Assembly (NCBI GenBank): GCA_026210745.1
Contig: CP110630.1
Location: 5,208,001-5,272,000 of the forward strand
Length of the DNA: 64,000 bases
Direction of reading: 5' to 3'
DNA from: Exobasidium rhododendri
Taxonomy: Eukaryota > Basidiomycota > Exobasidiomycetes > Exobasidiales > Exobasidiaceae
Below, in pieces: positions 53,928 through 64,000 of the stretch. The notes beneath the pieces were generated by a model. That model saw nothing but the letters and a program-made list of their open reading frames with translations. It was not told the DNA's origin and did not search any database. The position numbers and the translations under genes were made by a program. Numbering within the stretch: the stretch's first letter is position 1; each line of letters starts with the position of its first letter.

Positions 53928-54933
53928 ATGACATCTTTGGTGCCATATGCTTCGTCATCTGAAGAAGATGAGGAGAGTTCGGTACGAGGAGACAGCGCCA
54001 CATCGACGAGATCCAGGAAGCGACTCGCAGCGTTCCTCGAGGACGAAACGGAAGCGAAGAGGACAACCAAGGTACACACATCGTTAGGCATTGCAGCGGC
54101 TAAGCCACTCAAAGGTGACTGGCTTTGTTACGCTTATGTGCCAGGTGAGTGAACAATAGAACTACACAAATTCACTGTACGAATACTCTGTCTGATCGGT
54201 TGTCTATGGCGAACGATCAGTCAGCGAAGATGAGGACATCTATCGGTTGATGCAGAGCGCAAGGGAATTGCTCTCCTCTCAGACGGAACAAGTCGAAGCT
54301 ATTCAAGAGCCTCACATCTCCATCACCAAGCCCATCCTAGTTCGCTTTCACGAAAAGGAACTGCTCACCAAGAAATCACAGGAAGCCGTTGCAGAGTTTA
54401 GTAGCGAAAGAGGAATTGCCAGGTGAGTAGCTTGAACGCAGGCATCCGCTGTCTGGATGCCGCAATGGGATGGACTTCTTCTTATAGCTTGATTCGACAG
54501 ATTTCCGATTGCCTTTTCAGCTTTCACTTATCTCCTTAGTGAGGACACAAGCCGGATCTTTTGGGCAGTGGAAGTCGGTCTAGGATGGCAAGAGGTGAGA
54601 GTGAGGGTAGGAATATATGTAGTGGGATGAGAGGGGTGCTGACTCTCGCCCGTTTCCCCCCCCCCTTCCCCTCCCTCCCATCAGCTTCACTTGCTCACAC
54701 GTTCCTTGAGTGATAAGCTGTCCACCTTGCATGCTCGTGAATACTTCAAGGACGCTCGCTTTCATTCCTCGTTTGCCTGGATGCCAAGAGATTGCGCTAC
54801 AGAGGAACAGATAGCCAAGCTGTCTGTACTCCTCGAGAGCAGCTTCGGCAGTCGATTAAGATCTTCCCCTGTGATGTTGGCAAGCAAGGTCGCACTAGCA
54901 ACCGGTTCTCAGACGCACCTGATTCACTTTTGA
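53928..54933 (+). CDS. USB1: U6 snRNA phosphodiesterase Usb1
   Basis: Nuclear 2H-phosphoesterase that trims and seals the 3' oligo(U) end of U6 snRNA. Exons 53928-54144, 54221-54422, 54501-54594 and 54685-54933 give 253 aa. The two catalytic H-x-S motifs are present: PHISITKPILVRFHEKE and ARFHSSFAW. The start MTSLVPYASSSEEDEE is the usual short acidic beginning. An ATG four bases upstream is out of frame. The C-terminal strand block ends SKVALATGSQTHLIHF, matching the family's final beta strands. The transposon ends only 164 bp before this start, so most of the native promoter may have been displaced. Confidence 0.9.
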
Positions 54934-55056
54934 GAACATGCAGCAGCAAGTGCTTTGCGATGATTGTCGAGTCGGACGAGCTGGATAGAGAGGATTAATT
55001 TTTTTAACTTGATAGAGGTAGAATACAAATGATTACGTCGTCAGCGTAGGAGAATG

Positions 55057-58042
55057 TCATGAGTGGGTTTGCATCGCTCCCCAGAGATACAGCATCAGAT
55101 GAGAATTATCGTCTGCCACTTTGCTTATGTTGGAAGATAGATCGTTGAGTGAACTTGCTACACTTCGAAGCGTTGGTGCGACTTTCCCAGATTGGGACTG
55201 TTTTCGCAGCGACGTTCCATGAATCGCGAGCAAAGAGGAGAGCCAGAGCAGATGAAATTCAATGTGTGGCGAACCACCGGCGGTAGTGAAAGTTCCCTTG
55301 GCATGTGGGTTCGTGGCCGGCGTCATTCGGCTAGCAACCAGCTTGAAGATACTGGTCAAATGCATACTCGGTAATTGCGAGACGATCAAGTTGATGTCTT
55401 TCGGTCGAACATTCTCATACACTTCCACCAGCAGCTGCGTATCGCCTAGTCGAAGAGCACCAATGATGGCCGTCAAGCTGTTCCCTTCCATCATGGAAGA
55501 GCGTACATTGTCTGGGGTGAGATCAATGTCCAAATCGATTGGGTCGAAGGATTCTACACCTCCGCCCATCCCACTTGCACTCTTTGCGTCGAGACTGTAG
55601 ATGAGTAGACCAGAGGTACAAGCAGCGGCCCAGTTGGTGCCGGTTGGACAGAATTGAATCGATTTGCATCGCGTGATTGCTCGAGTCTTTCGCTGTGCTA
55701 GGTCTGCTTTCTTTGCCCCTGGTAGTGACCGATCTGCTCTTTCCATCACTGTCAATTCATCCTCATCTTCAAAGTCATCGATGAGATCGACGTGCTTTCC
55801 TTCCTTTGTCAATTGCCTTGAATCGAGTCGATCTTGGATTCCGTCAAAGGAAAGGTCGAGAGAGAGTGGCCATCGCTTCAGAAGCACCTTTTCACCGACA
55901 TCGTACAAGCAAACCCAATTACTGTTTCCTCCTGCCAACACGCAGCTTCCATCAGAGCTGTATGTGACGGTCGTAAAGCAACTTCCGCCTGCGTTTGCTC
56001 TTGCACTGATTTTATCATCGATCTTCCTGCCCGGAGCGATATCTCTTCGACACTCTAAAACACCATTCTGCTTACCTCCCTCTCTTGGATCAAAGAAGGA
56101 CAAGTGACCATCCAGACTAGCAACGCAAATTTCTGCTCCGTCATGACGAAAGGTGACTGCCAGGCCGTCAGAGTTCAGGTTGAGCGTGTCAATGGCAGCT
56201 TTTCCCTTGAAACATTCCCAGATCTTCACTGTCTTGTCCCAACTAGTACTGGCCAAAGTGCCGCTGCCGTTCGGACTGAATGCTAGTGAAGAGACTGGCC
56301 CATCATGACCATGGAGGGTATCCAGAAGCTTCCCACTTTGCACACTCCACATGTAGATGTCAAACGAGTCTCCACCACCGCCACCGCCAGCACAAACAAT
56401 CTCACCACTACCTTCGATAGCCAAACATCCAAATTGAACCGGTCGGGGACTGGTAAATGTACGGAAGTTCCGGTATCGAACAAGATCCCAGGCTCGGACA
56501 GTTCCATCCATACTAGCACTGAAGAGAATCTTTCCCTTCTTTGCAAATTCGATTGCTGTGATAGGAGCTGTGTGTTCGGACAAGGTGGCGATGCAGAACC
56601 CACTAGACACATTCCATAGTTTCACTTTGCCATCATCGCCGCCAGTTGCGACAATCTGACCATCGGGTGAGTATGAGAGAGTGTTCATGTCGTGGAAGTG
56701 ACCTTGCTGCTTGAGGATGTATGACTCAGAGGCCCATTCCCAGACGAGTAGTTGTCCTAGACCTGCACAGCCAAAGGCAAGCCAAGCTCCGTCGGAAGAA
56801 GTGGAGACAGAAGTGATCTTTTCGGACGAGATACTGAGGGAGTGAAGTGATGTGACGTCGGGTAGCGTATACAGGCCAAAGACACCGTTGGCAAAACCAA
56901 CGACCAGAAGAGATGTCGATTGATGAAATGCGGTACAAACTACGTTTGTAGACATTTTGTTGAAATAGTTGCGTGAAGCTAGACCCCATCGAATGGTAGC
57001 TATCCTGGGTGGTAGGTCGGTGCTATTGGAGGCATGGGCATTTACACCATCATCGTTCTCTGAGATGTCTTCCTCTTCTTCGTCTGCTGATTCAACACCA
57101 GTCTCCTTGCCTCGCCACACGAAGCACGACCCATCCCTGCCGATTGTGTAGATTTCGGACTCGTCTTCACTCCAGTAAGCAGCAACTACGGCGTCCCGGT
57201 GGCCAGCTAACGTCTTTGGTCTAAATTTGCCCGCTCTTTCTGAGGGCATTCGAATAGGATTCAAAGAGTAGAGTCGAGCTGTCATGTCTTTCGAGGTGGT
57301 GAGAAAGAAGCTGTGCATGGGTAAGGATGCAAAAGTCAGCAACCACTTCTAAAAGCAAAGAAAAGAGGACCCTCTCCGCCTTTGATCAGAGCAAGACAAA
57401 AAGGAAGTAATCTCAGGCATATTGCGAAGTTGTGCGCTAGACAGCGCCCTCATTAAATCAGTTTATTTGGACATCCTTGATGACTTCCTTTCTGTCTCCT
57501 TTAAGCTTGACACACGACACATGACAAGCAAACGAGCACCAGACCTGACACTTGACTCACCTTCCATCTTTGGACCATCGAATGCTGAGAACATCATCGA
57601 AGTGGCCAGTGTACGTGTGATGTAGGACAAAAGGGGCAAAATCTCTAGACATCACATTCGGGCTCTTCCAGACCTGGATTTTGTTGCCATGAGTGACTGC
57701 AATATACTGGCCATTAGGACTAAAGCAAACGTCTCGCGCTGGTAATTTAAAGTTGATGTGACTCAAGGTAACTCTTGCTCTTGCATTAACCAGTACTGCC
57801 CTTCCATCGACATCGACAAGAAGTATTATTTCTCCCTGCTTTGGGTTTTGAGCGATTCGGATGATAGGCTTGCGCATTTCGATGGGAAGAGTGGTGCTGT
57901 GATTGGTCGTCAAGTTGAATATGCTGAGCCGATTACCGCATGGTGAGAGCAGTAAAGTTCCGTCGGGTGAATCATACAAGATGACGTTACCCTGTTTGTA
58001 CACTGTACCACACAGGTTGGAGAAAGCAAAAGATGCTTTCAT
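55057..58042 (-). CDS. PWP2: U3 snoRNP WD-repeat protein Pwp2/Utp1
   Basis: Component of the UTP-B subcomplex of the small-subunit processome, needed for 18S rRNA maturation in the nucleolus. Two exons, 57561-58042 and 55057-57310, joined through an AGC codon, give 911 aa, close to the yeast length. The start MKASFAFSNLCGTVYKQGNV matches the family. Two tandem beta-propellers are evident from repeats such as GQYIAVTHGNKIQVWKSPN, FFLTTSKDMTARLYSLN, IVATGGDDGKVKLWNVSSG, ILFSASMDGTVRAWDLVR and SGTLASTSWDKTVKIWECFK. The C-terminal helical domain (about 720-911, beginning VMERADRSLPGAKKADLAQR, with LVASRM and HLLWLSSLLAIHG) is the Utp12-type tail. An acidic loop (ESADEEEEDISENDDG) interrupts one blade. 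Confidence 0.97.
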
Positions 58043-58372
58043 AGTCGAAACCACCTCTCGATGTCTTTGGAAACGATCCGCGACGCTGAAGAGCGAATTT
58101 GACGAGATGTGCTTGACAATGCAGTAGTAAGTGTCGGAAGTAGGGCGTCGTCGTCCCCTTTCGTATCGATCTCCTGAGGACCAGAAGAAAGGCCAAAACT
58201 CTGGGAAAAAAAGTTGCAGGCCCCGGCACGTGCTGATCTTGACGCGAACCCAGTCGAGCCTCGGCGGGAGAATGGCATTCTACCGGTTCCAGACTTTCAT
58301 ATGGCAACGAGCAAGAAAAGAGCGGGGATGGTGGTTTCATCCGTAATATCAACCACTACCCCACTTGTCGCC
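58043..58372. promoter_or_regulatory. Divergent promoter region PWP2 / PEX19
   Basis: 330 bp between opposing starts. In-frame Met codons upstream of PEX19 (58214, 58301) would add a basic extension absent from the family. Confidence 0.45.
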
Positions 58373-59611
58373 ATGTCTGCTCACACAGCGCAGCCAGCTG
58401 ACGCTCCAGATGATCTGGATGATCTAGATGATATCTTGGATGAATTTAGCAAGCCGGAGAAGCCTGCAGCAGTAGTGGCAGCAAATACATCGAGTACTAA
58501 AGGCGCTTCATCACTCACAGCGGTACCCTCTTTGGCCGCTGATGGAGCCGGCTCTGCTGAGGTGGAAAATGGCAAAGGTACGGAAGAGGAACTCAACGAG
58601 AAATTTGCAAAAGAGCTGTCCGAAGGGATGGAAGCTCTTATGAAAGGACTGGGTGATCCAGGAGGAAGTTTACCAGGGGGCCTGGGAGGAGCCTCAGCGA
58701 CAGCTGAACCAGACACAGCAGATGGAGGTGGTGAGACTCTCTTTAATGAAGAGGAGATGATCAAACAGTTTGAGCAAATGATGGCGGATATGGGCTTGGG
58801 AGGAATGGCTGGTATGGACGCGCTAGGTGCTACGAACGGCACAAGTATGTCTTCGAGTGCAAATCCAAAGGTGCCATCTTCGGCGACCACTTCAAATATG
58901 GCATCATCATCAGCGCCGCCGCCGCCGGCCAATTTCCAAGATGCTATCAAGAACACAATGTCACGGCTTCGAGAATCTGATGCATCTGCATCTACCAGTA
59001 CAGGCGAGGCAGGCGATGGCATGGACCTCGAAAAGCTAATGGCTGCACTCGGAAACGGAGGCGAGGGTATGGAAGGGGAAGAAGGGATCGCAAAGATGCT
59101 AGAGAGTATGATGGGAGAGCTGATGAGTAAAGATGTTCTTTACGAACCTTTGAAAGAGCTGAAGGACAAAGTGAGTGTGGCAGCAACTTACAGCACACTG
59201 AGAATCACCACTGATGCCTTCCTTCCTTCCTTCTAGTACCCGGGATACCTAGCGAACCCTCCGACACTGCTATCAAGCGAAGATCGGACACGATACGAAG
59301 TGCAATTTCGCATTGTGTCTGAGGTGATCGCCCTGTTCGATGATAAGAAATTCGACAATGGGTCAGAGGTAGAGAAGTCGGCATTGAAGACTAGGGTACA
59401 GACGTTAATGAACGAGATGCAGGATCAAGGTGCACCCCCTGCAGAGATCGTAGGCGATCTGTGAGTGTCCTGTACTGTCCCCCAACAGTACTCCCTGATG
59501 ACCCCGCTGACCATTTGCTTGATGATTCTATTAATTCATTTTAGACCACCGGAGCTGGGAAACATGCCCGGATTAGGAGGGGCAGGTGATGAAAACTGTA
59601 CGATCATGTAG
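58373..59611 (+). CDS. PEX19: Peroxisomal membrane protein import receptor Pex19, CaaX-type
   Basis: Cytosolic chaperone and shuttle for peroxisomal membrane proteins, docking on Pex3. Exons 58373-59170, 59237-59460 and 59545-59611 give 362 aa. The acidic N terminus (DDLDDLDDILDEFSKP) is the Pex3-binding region. EEEMIKQFEQMMADMGLG and AKMLESMMGELMSKDVLYEP are the conserved amphipathic helices. The C-terminal domain YPGYLANPPTLLSSEDRTRY binds membrane-protein targeting signals. It ends CTIM, a CaaX box with Met, predicting farnesylation. Pro/Gly/Ala/Ser-rich linkers make it longer than the roughly 300 aa of most homologues. Upstream in-frame ATGs were rejected because the family starts near this acidic segment. 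Confidence 0.95.
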
Positions 59612-59724
59612 AAAGGAAGGAAGCGCCTCTGGGAAGTAATTCCCGCAATCTCTCTCGCAAATCTTTTCTTTACTATCTTGTTTCGGTTTTCTGTGTACAA
59701 TACATTGACGTGCTCTACCACTGC

Positions 59725-62605
59725 CTAGAGGAGTGAGCTACTCTGCCGTACTTCTGCCATGATGGTCTTGATCCGTGGCTCCTGTAAGAGAGAGGCACAA
59801 GCCTCTGCACTGGCCTTTGCTGCTCCCACTTCACCCACCGGAAGGGAGCCCGAAGAGGGCGATACGAGCTGCAGATTGAAGGGATAGAGATAATCAAAAA
59901 CCTTCTTCCCAAGATCTCTTTTTCTGTACGTCCTCTTGAGACTCACCAAATTACCAAATGCTATCAGTGCACGATAAATTACTTCACCGTCTACACTACT
60001 TGCCTCTTTCTCACTCTCGAACAGCAACGTGAGCAAATGGAGAACTTTGCTTGCGTCATTGGCGGCCTTCGCACCTTCAGTGACTATCTTGATGGAGAGA
60101 CTGCAGGTTGAGACAATGTCAGTGGGGTCCTAGTGCGAGATTCAAGAAAAGGAAGCATCGTGCAGCCACTCACTTGAGCAACACGGAAGCATAGGCAACT
60201 CTAGCTGGCTTGCTCAGTGCGGAAAATTGACTACCTTGTTGTACTTCATCCACGATCTGAGGGGGAACGGAGTAGGCGGTAAGCAAGGAAGAGACATGGC
60301 CGGTATTACCACCTACCTGTTCTACGCGTAGGCTGGTTGAAGAAGTGGAGAGAAGATTGCACACTGCCCGGAGTGCCAAGAGGGATAGCGTGCCTCTCAT
60401 CTTCGCCTCTTCTGGATTACTAGGCCAAGGAGCAGACCATTGCGATGCTTGAAGAGCAAAGATGGCTGGGGAATTCGGACCTTGTACCAGTCCAGAGCAA
60501 GCAAGACGATAGATGTCCAGAAGAGGGAACCGATGTGACAAAGGCCAACGGCCTAGCACCTGCTGAAGTGTAGCTAAAGAAATGCTGATTGAAGGATTGG
60601 AGTTGTTTGCTACTGCTGATAAGGTGGGTAACAGTTGTTGAATTTCCAAGAGCTCTTGAGCGGTCATGGCGACCTATATCATGAAGAATTCAGTCATTAT
60701 CTTTACCCAATAATCTATATGACGTGCGATGAGTACGGCACAGCAAACTCACTGTTCCCGTCAGCTGTCCGTTGAACTCTTCGATCTTTGCTCTTGCGCC
60801 CTGTTCATTAAATTGCTTGAAGGAGAGGGGGGTCTTTTGCGGCAAGATTGTAGCTTGGGAGGGCTCCCTTCGAGCCGTGGAAGTCGCTGGGACATTCACA
60901 GGCGCAGAAGTAGCACTACTGCCCCCACCTGGTCGATAGCTGGATGTGCCTGTGTAGGGGTCGACAAATTCGTTGTTGCTGCCTAGACTAACTGCTTCTG
61001 AATTCTTTTCAATGAATTGGACGACCTGATCTAAATAGGTTTGTGGTAGTTCGTTCTTCTCCAAGAATCGTTGAGCTGCATTGTACGGATTCTCCGTTGC
61101 ATTGTACGGCAACTTCAATGGCGGCACTCCATCAGCAATATCGACATCAAAGACGTAGTCGTATTCTTTGCCTTGATACAATTTCTTTTGACCAGAACCA
61201 ACCCCTCCAACGACTTCACCGATCTTTTCCCATTTGGATGTAGTAGTGCTGTACTGGTATGCTTCTACTACATCACCAGACCTGACCATCTTCACCTGCC
61301 CTTCCTTGCCTGGCTCAGTGAGCACCTCCACACCAGGAAGATTCTCCTTCTGCACATCTCCCACTTGCGTCTTGTTGAGCGCCTGAGACGAGACATTTGC
61401 TTCGTAGACCTCTAATTCTTCTGGATCTGCAAATCTTTGTTGAGTTTGGGTGAAGACCCTGACAGCACCATCGCTGCTTGCGCATACAAAGTCACCGTTA
61501 GCCATTCCAGCTACCGACCAAACAGAGATCGCAGGAATGGTGATAGTCTGTTGCATTGTGCCATCTTTCCAGATGCGTACGCTACGATCTTCGCCAGAGC
61601 TCGCCAGGGTACCATCAGATAGCATAGCGAGCGAGTAGACGAAGCTAGTGTGGCCACTCAGTGTACTGATGAGCTTCAAAGATGAAGAGCTTGTTGAATT
61701 GCTAGGAATGGGAAATATGTTGATGTTTCCATCGTTGGAGCAGCTTGCAAATTGCGTGTCGCTGATTCTTGCTAGCCCTCTTACGGCGTCGTTGTGTCCT
61801 GCAAATATGGCAATGGGTGCGCTCTTCTTACCTCGTAAGGATGCCTCTTTGATCGAATACAATCGAATCATCTTGTCTGCTGACGCTGTCAAGACAAGAT
61901 CGTCGGTAAGGGCAAGGACAGCCCATACAGCTTGGGTGTGACCAGCCAAGACTGCGCAACATTCCCAATCTTTCCAAATCCGTGCCGTCTTGTCCCAACT
62001 GCCGCTTACAATGTAGCCGTTGGGTCCATCAAAGACATCTAAAGCACAGACGTTATCATCATGCCCCAAAAGTGTGTAATTGGGGTGTAAGGCTGTCGTC
62101 GTTGCCTTGCTTGAGGAGGCAGGAGGAATCTCGTAAGCATTTATCATCCGATCTTGGCCTCCTGTGAGGGCCAGGGCTACGGACGGAAGTAGACAAAGTG
62201 AAGCGAGTCAGCACTTGTACAACTTATTTCCCCGACTTTCTCTTTCGGAGCTCATCAAGAAGGACTCACTTGTGCCTCTCTGCTTGATCCATGCACAGCT
62301 ATTGACAAAGCCACCGTGCCCCTCTAGTATGTGCTTGCAGCTCAGCTCTCTCTTGCTCTTTGAACCGCTGGGACGAGACCATATCCTTCCGCTTTCATCC
62401 CGGGAAGCAGAAACGATCAGTGAATCGAGCGCATCTCCGACGTGAGTAGCAGCCACACATCGGACCTAAGGGAGTGATAGTCACAACGGAGGTCAGCATC
62501 CCTCTGCGACACCTTCTCCGCAACCTTCTCCTACAGCGGTGCACTTACATCTGCAGTATGGCCATCAAGCTGGACCGACAGCCTGAATGGAAGTGACTTT
62601 GACAT
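59725..62605 (-). CDS. DOA1: Doa1/Ufd3 (PLAA), Cdc48 cofactor in ubiquitin turnover
   Basis: Ubiquitin-binding adaptor of Cdc48/p97 that regulates free ubiquitin levels and sorting. Exons 62549-62605, 62270-62465, 60753-62176, 60174-60673 and 59725-60100, all in phase, give 850 aa. An N-terminal seven-blade WD40 propeller (MSKSLPFRLSVQLDGHTADV, GSWDKTARIWKDWECCAVLA, SADKMIRLYS, GEDRSVRIWK) is followed by the PFU domain (about residues 370-480: YQGKEYDYVFDVDIADG, NPYNAAQRFLEKNELPQTYL). The C-terminal PUL armadillo domain comes last (from MTAQELLEIQQLLPTL to ASLLQEPRIKTIMAEVRQ). Two large open frames that could be read as separate genes join cleanly at 60673/60753 with GTGAGT and ATAG, so this is one gene. 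Confidence 0.95.
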
Positions 62606-62947
62606 TTTAACGGACAGGAAGAAAGGTAGGCCTTGATGACGCGGTCTTCCAGCCTCGTTCTTCACGTATATCTCATGCGGGCGATGTGATTGATGGTCTG
62701 TGCTTACTCACATCACGTTGGGGGCTACTCTAAAATGAGAGACACCACCCAAAAAAAAAAAGATGAAAGTTGGCACAAGACGTCATCAGTGAAATGGTGC
62801 CAGTCTTTTTCGAGCTGTGCATAGCCAATCGGTGTAGCACAACAAGGGCAAATTTGACTTGAGACGATCCGGAAGAAGCTGCCAAGACGAGTGCGTTTGC
62901 TCAGCTCTCGCTCTCCTCTCGAGGGCCGGTCTGGCTGCAAGATAGCC
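62606..62947. promoter_or_regulatory. Divergent promoter region DOA1 / last gene
   Basis: 342 bp between opposing starts. It includes a short poly-A tract at about 62749-62761. No other feature is seen. Confidence 0.4.
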
Positions 62948-64000
62948 ATGCTGTTCGAGATGAAAGGCGGGGCTGGAATTTCACTCGCGATTGGCAAGAC
63001 GAAGGTGAGTTGCACAAGGGAGCTAGGGAGAGCAGAGCAAGCTCACAGCTTGATTCGCCATCAGGACTTTTGCACGGCCGGACAAAGGCGTACCTCATAA
63101 ATGCGGCAGAATGCCCCGTAACAACATTTGATTCAACATCAAGCTCGACAAATGATCACATCCCACACAAGGTCTACTCCATCCAGACTTTGCGTACACA
63201 AGCAATCGATCTGGCTGCACCTCGACAAACGCTGCAAAATGTGGCTCTTCAATCTGCGAACGAGGAGGCGCTTGACAAAGATGTCATTGGCTCTATTGTC
63301 GATGTTGCATCAATGTCGAGAGGAGGAACAGACATTGAAGATGGAGGAGGCCATGACACTCTTGTCATTCTGCATGTCTCCGGCAGTCGACAAAACGAAT
63401 TGAGTACGTAGTAGATCTGTCATTCTTCGCTCGATCGCACAGCCACTGAGTCTCTCCTCTTACCCCTTCCCATGAGCAGTGGCCAACGTCCTGTCAGCTC
63501 CCCGATATACCCGACATAGAAGCGAGCCCGCCTTCACAGATTACAATTATTACCTCTCCCAGATTGGATCGCAAGAACCGATCACATCGGGAGTGCTCCG
63601 TGAGCATGCTCGATCGAGGGATGAAGAGGCACTTGAGAACAATCAGGAAGACGAGGAGGGCCCGCAGGATGGAGACGAACTTATTATCGATCGCTTTCTA
63701 ATGCACAGTTTTCCCACCAAGATTTGCTCCATCACCTTCAGTCTCTCTTCCTCTTCTTTTGGCCGCGTACACTCTGGTCCCTGGATTTGCATTCGCACTA
63801 TCTCGTCAACCGTCTTCGCCACCGTTGAACGATCATCGAAGCAAGAAAAGTTGCTGGGCTTCCCTTTCTTTCGATTGGTGTTGCTTTTGGAGATTCTTCA
63901 CGGAAACACTGTTCTTTCTTCCGGAGTAACTTCAAAGAGAGTTAAAGGAACTCAGCATCTAAGCGAGCATGACAAAGTGCTCAAAAGTCGATTTCCAATC
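62948..64000 (+). CDS. Unrecognised protein, 5' part only (cut by window edge)
   Basis: Exons 62948-63004, 63049-63403 and from 63480 to the window end read in phase for about 310 residues. The second exon was started at acceptor CTCACAG (63049), the one that joins in phase; the later CATCAG would put a stop in frame. The second splice makes an ATG from A|TG. The text begins MLFEMKGGAGISLAIGKTK and continues LLHGRTKAYLINAAECPVTT, VIGSIVDVASMSRGG, SAPRYTRHRSEPAFTDYNYY and KICSITFSLSSSSFGRVHSG, with an acidic loop between. Alternating strand-like segments could be the start of a beta-propeller, but I cannot name the family. No signal peptide or membrane span is evident. The start could lie further upstream (open to 62891). 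Confidence 0.5.

Noticed and set aside
54792-54998. Alternative frame at the end of USB1
   Set aside because: The main frame already ends with the family's last strands. No intron of workable length links the frames.
58214-58372. Upstream starts for PEX19
   Set aside because: They would add a basic leader before the acidic Pex3-binding region, unlike the family.
60690-62147. WD40 frame as a gene separate from the PUL-domain frame downstream
   Set aside because: GTGAGT/ATAG splice signals join them in phase 0 and the domain order WD40-PFU-PUL is that of Doa1.

Overview
This is a gene-dense nuclear window from a fungus. The coding sequences are broken by short GT-AG introns (mostly 50-120 nt), and the gene set is fungal: translation elongation factor 3, a white-collar-2-type PAS/GATA regulator, the ER protein Rot1, a CAP20/MPL1-like perilipin, fungal Leu4 and Usb1. 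Intron density, EF-3 and the white-collar-type finger suggest a basidiomycete, perhaps Ustilaginomycotina. That placement is an inference and I do not name a species.

Layout. 1-7.2 kb: the start of the TFIIH helicase XPD/Rad3 (minus, cut by the window edge), a two-domain molybdenum-cofactor protein (MogA-MoeA fusion, minus), COA1 (plus) and YIF1 (minus). 7.2-15.2 kb: LEU4 (minus), acyl-protein thioesterase (plus), a ZNHIT2-like HIT-finger protein (minus) and ROT1 copy A (minus). 15.2-25.5 kb: EF-3 (minus), a BTB-like protein (plus), mitochondrial AsnRS (minus) and an APC-family permease (plus). 25.8-41.2 kb: a predicted secreted protein of unknown family (minus), a perilipin-like protein (plus), the tRNA m5C methyltransferase Trm4/Ncl1 (minus), a WC-2 homologue with a pure 31-CAA tract (minus) and a long disordered protein whose start codon appears to be split by an intron (minus). 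41.8-51.9 kb: a GFA/CENP-V-fold gene with three micro-exons (minus), a VanZ-like membrane protein (minus), the farnesyltransferase alpha subunit (plus), ROT1 copy B (minus), an alpha-arrestin with three PPxY motifs (minus) and a Rossmann-fold protein (plus). 51.9-53.8 kb: an intact pogo/Tigger-type DNA transposon. 53.9-64 kb: USB1 (plus), PWP2 (minus), PEX19 with a CaaX box (plus), DOA1/UFD3 (minus) and the 5' part of an unrecognised gene (plus, cut by the edge).

Most genes are housekeeping and not functionally clustered. Many sit head to head with 190-370 bp between start codons: CNX1/COA1, LEU4/APT1, VanZ-like/RAM2, arrestin/Rossmann, PWP2/PEX19 and DOA1/last gene. One functional link is visible: the C-terminal CTIM box of Pex19 is a predicted substrate of the farnesyltransferase whose alpha subunit lies 12 kb upstream.

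The least routine items are the transposon with its array of terminal-like motifs, the micro-exon-rich GFA gene, the split start codon, the ROT1 duplication with two shared intron positions, the histidine-rich linker in the molybdenum-cofactor protein and the orphan secreted protein. I saw no tRNA, rRNA or CRISPR array by eye. Exon borders were placed by reading splice signals and frame and are not transcript-verified.
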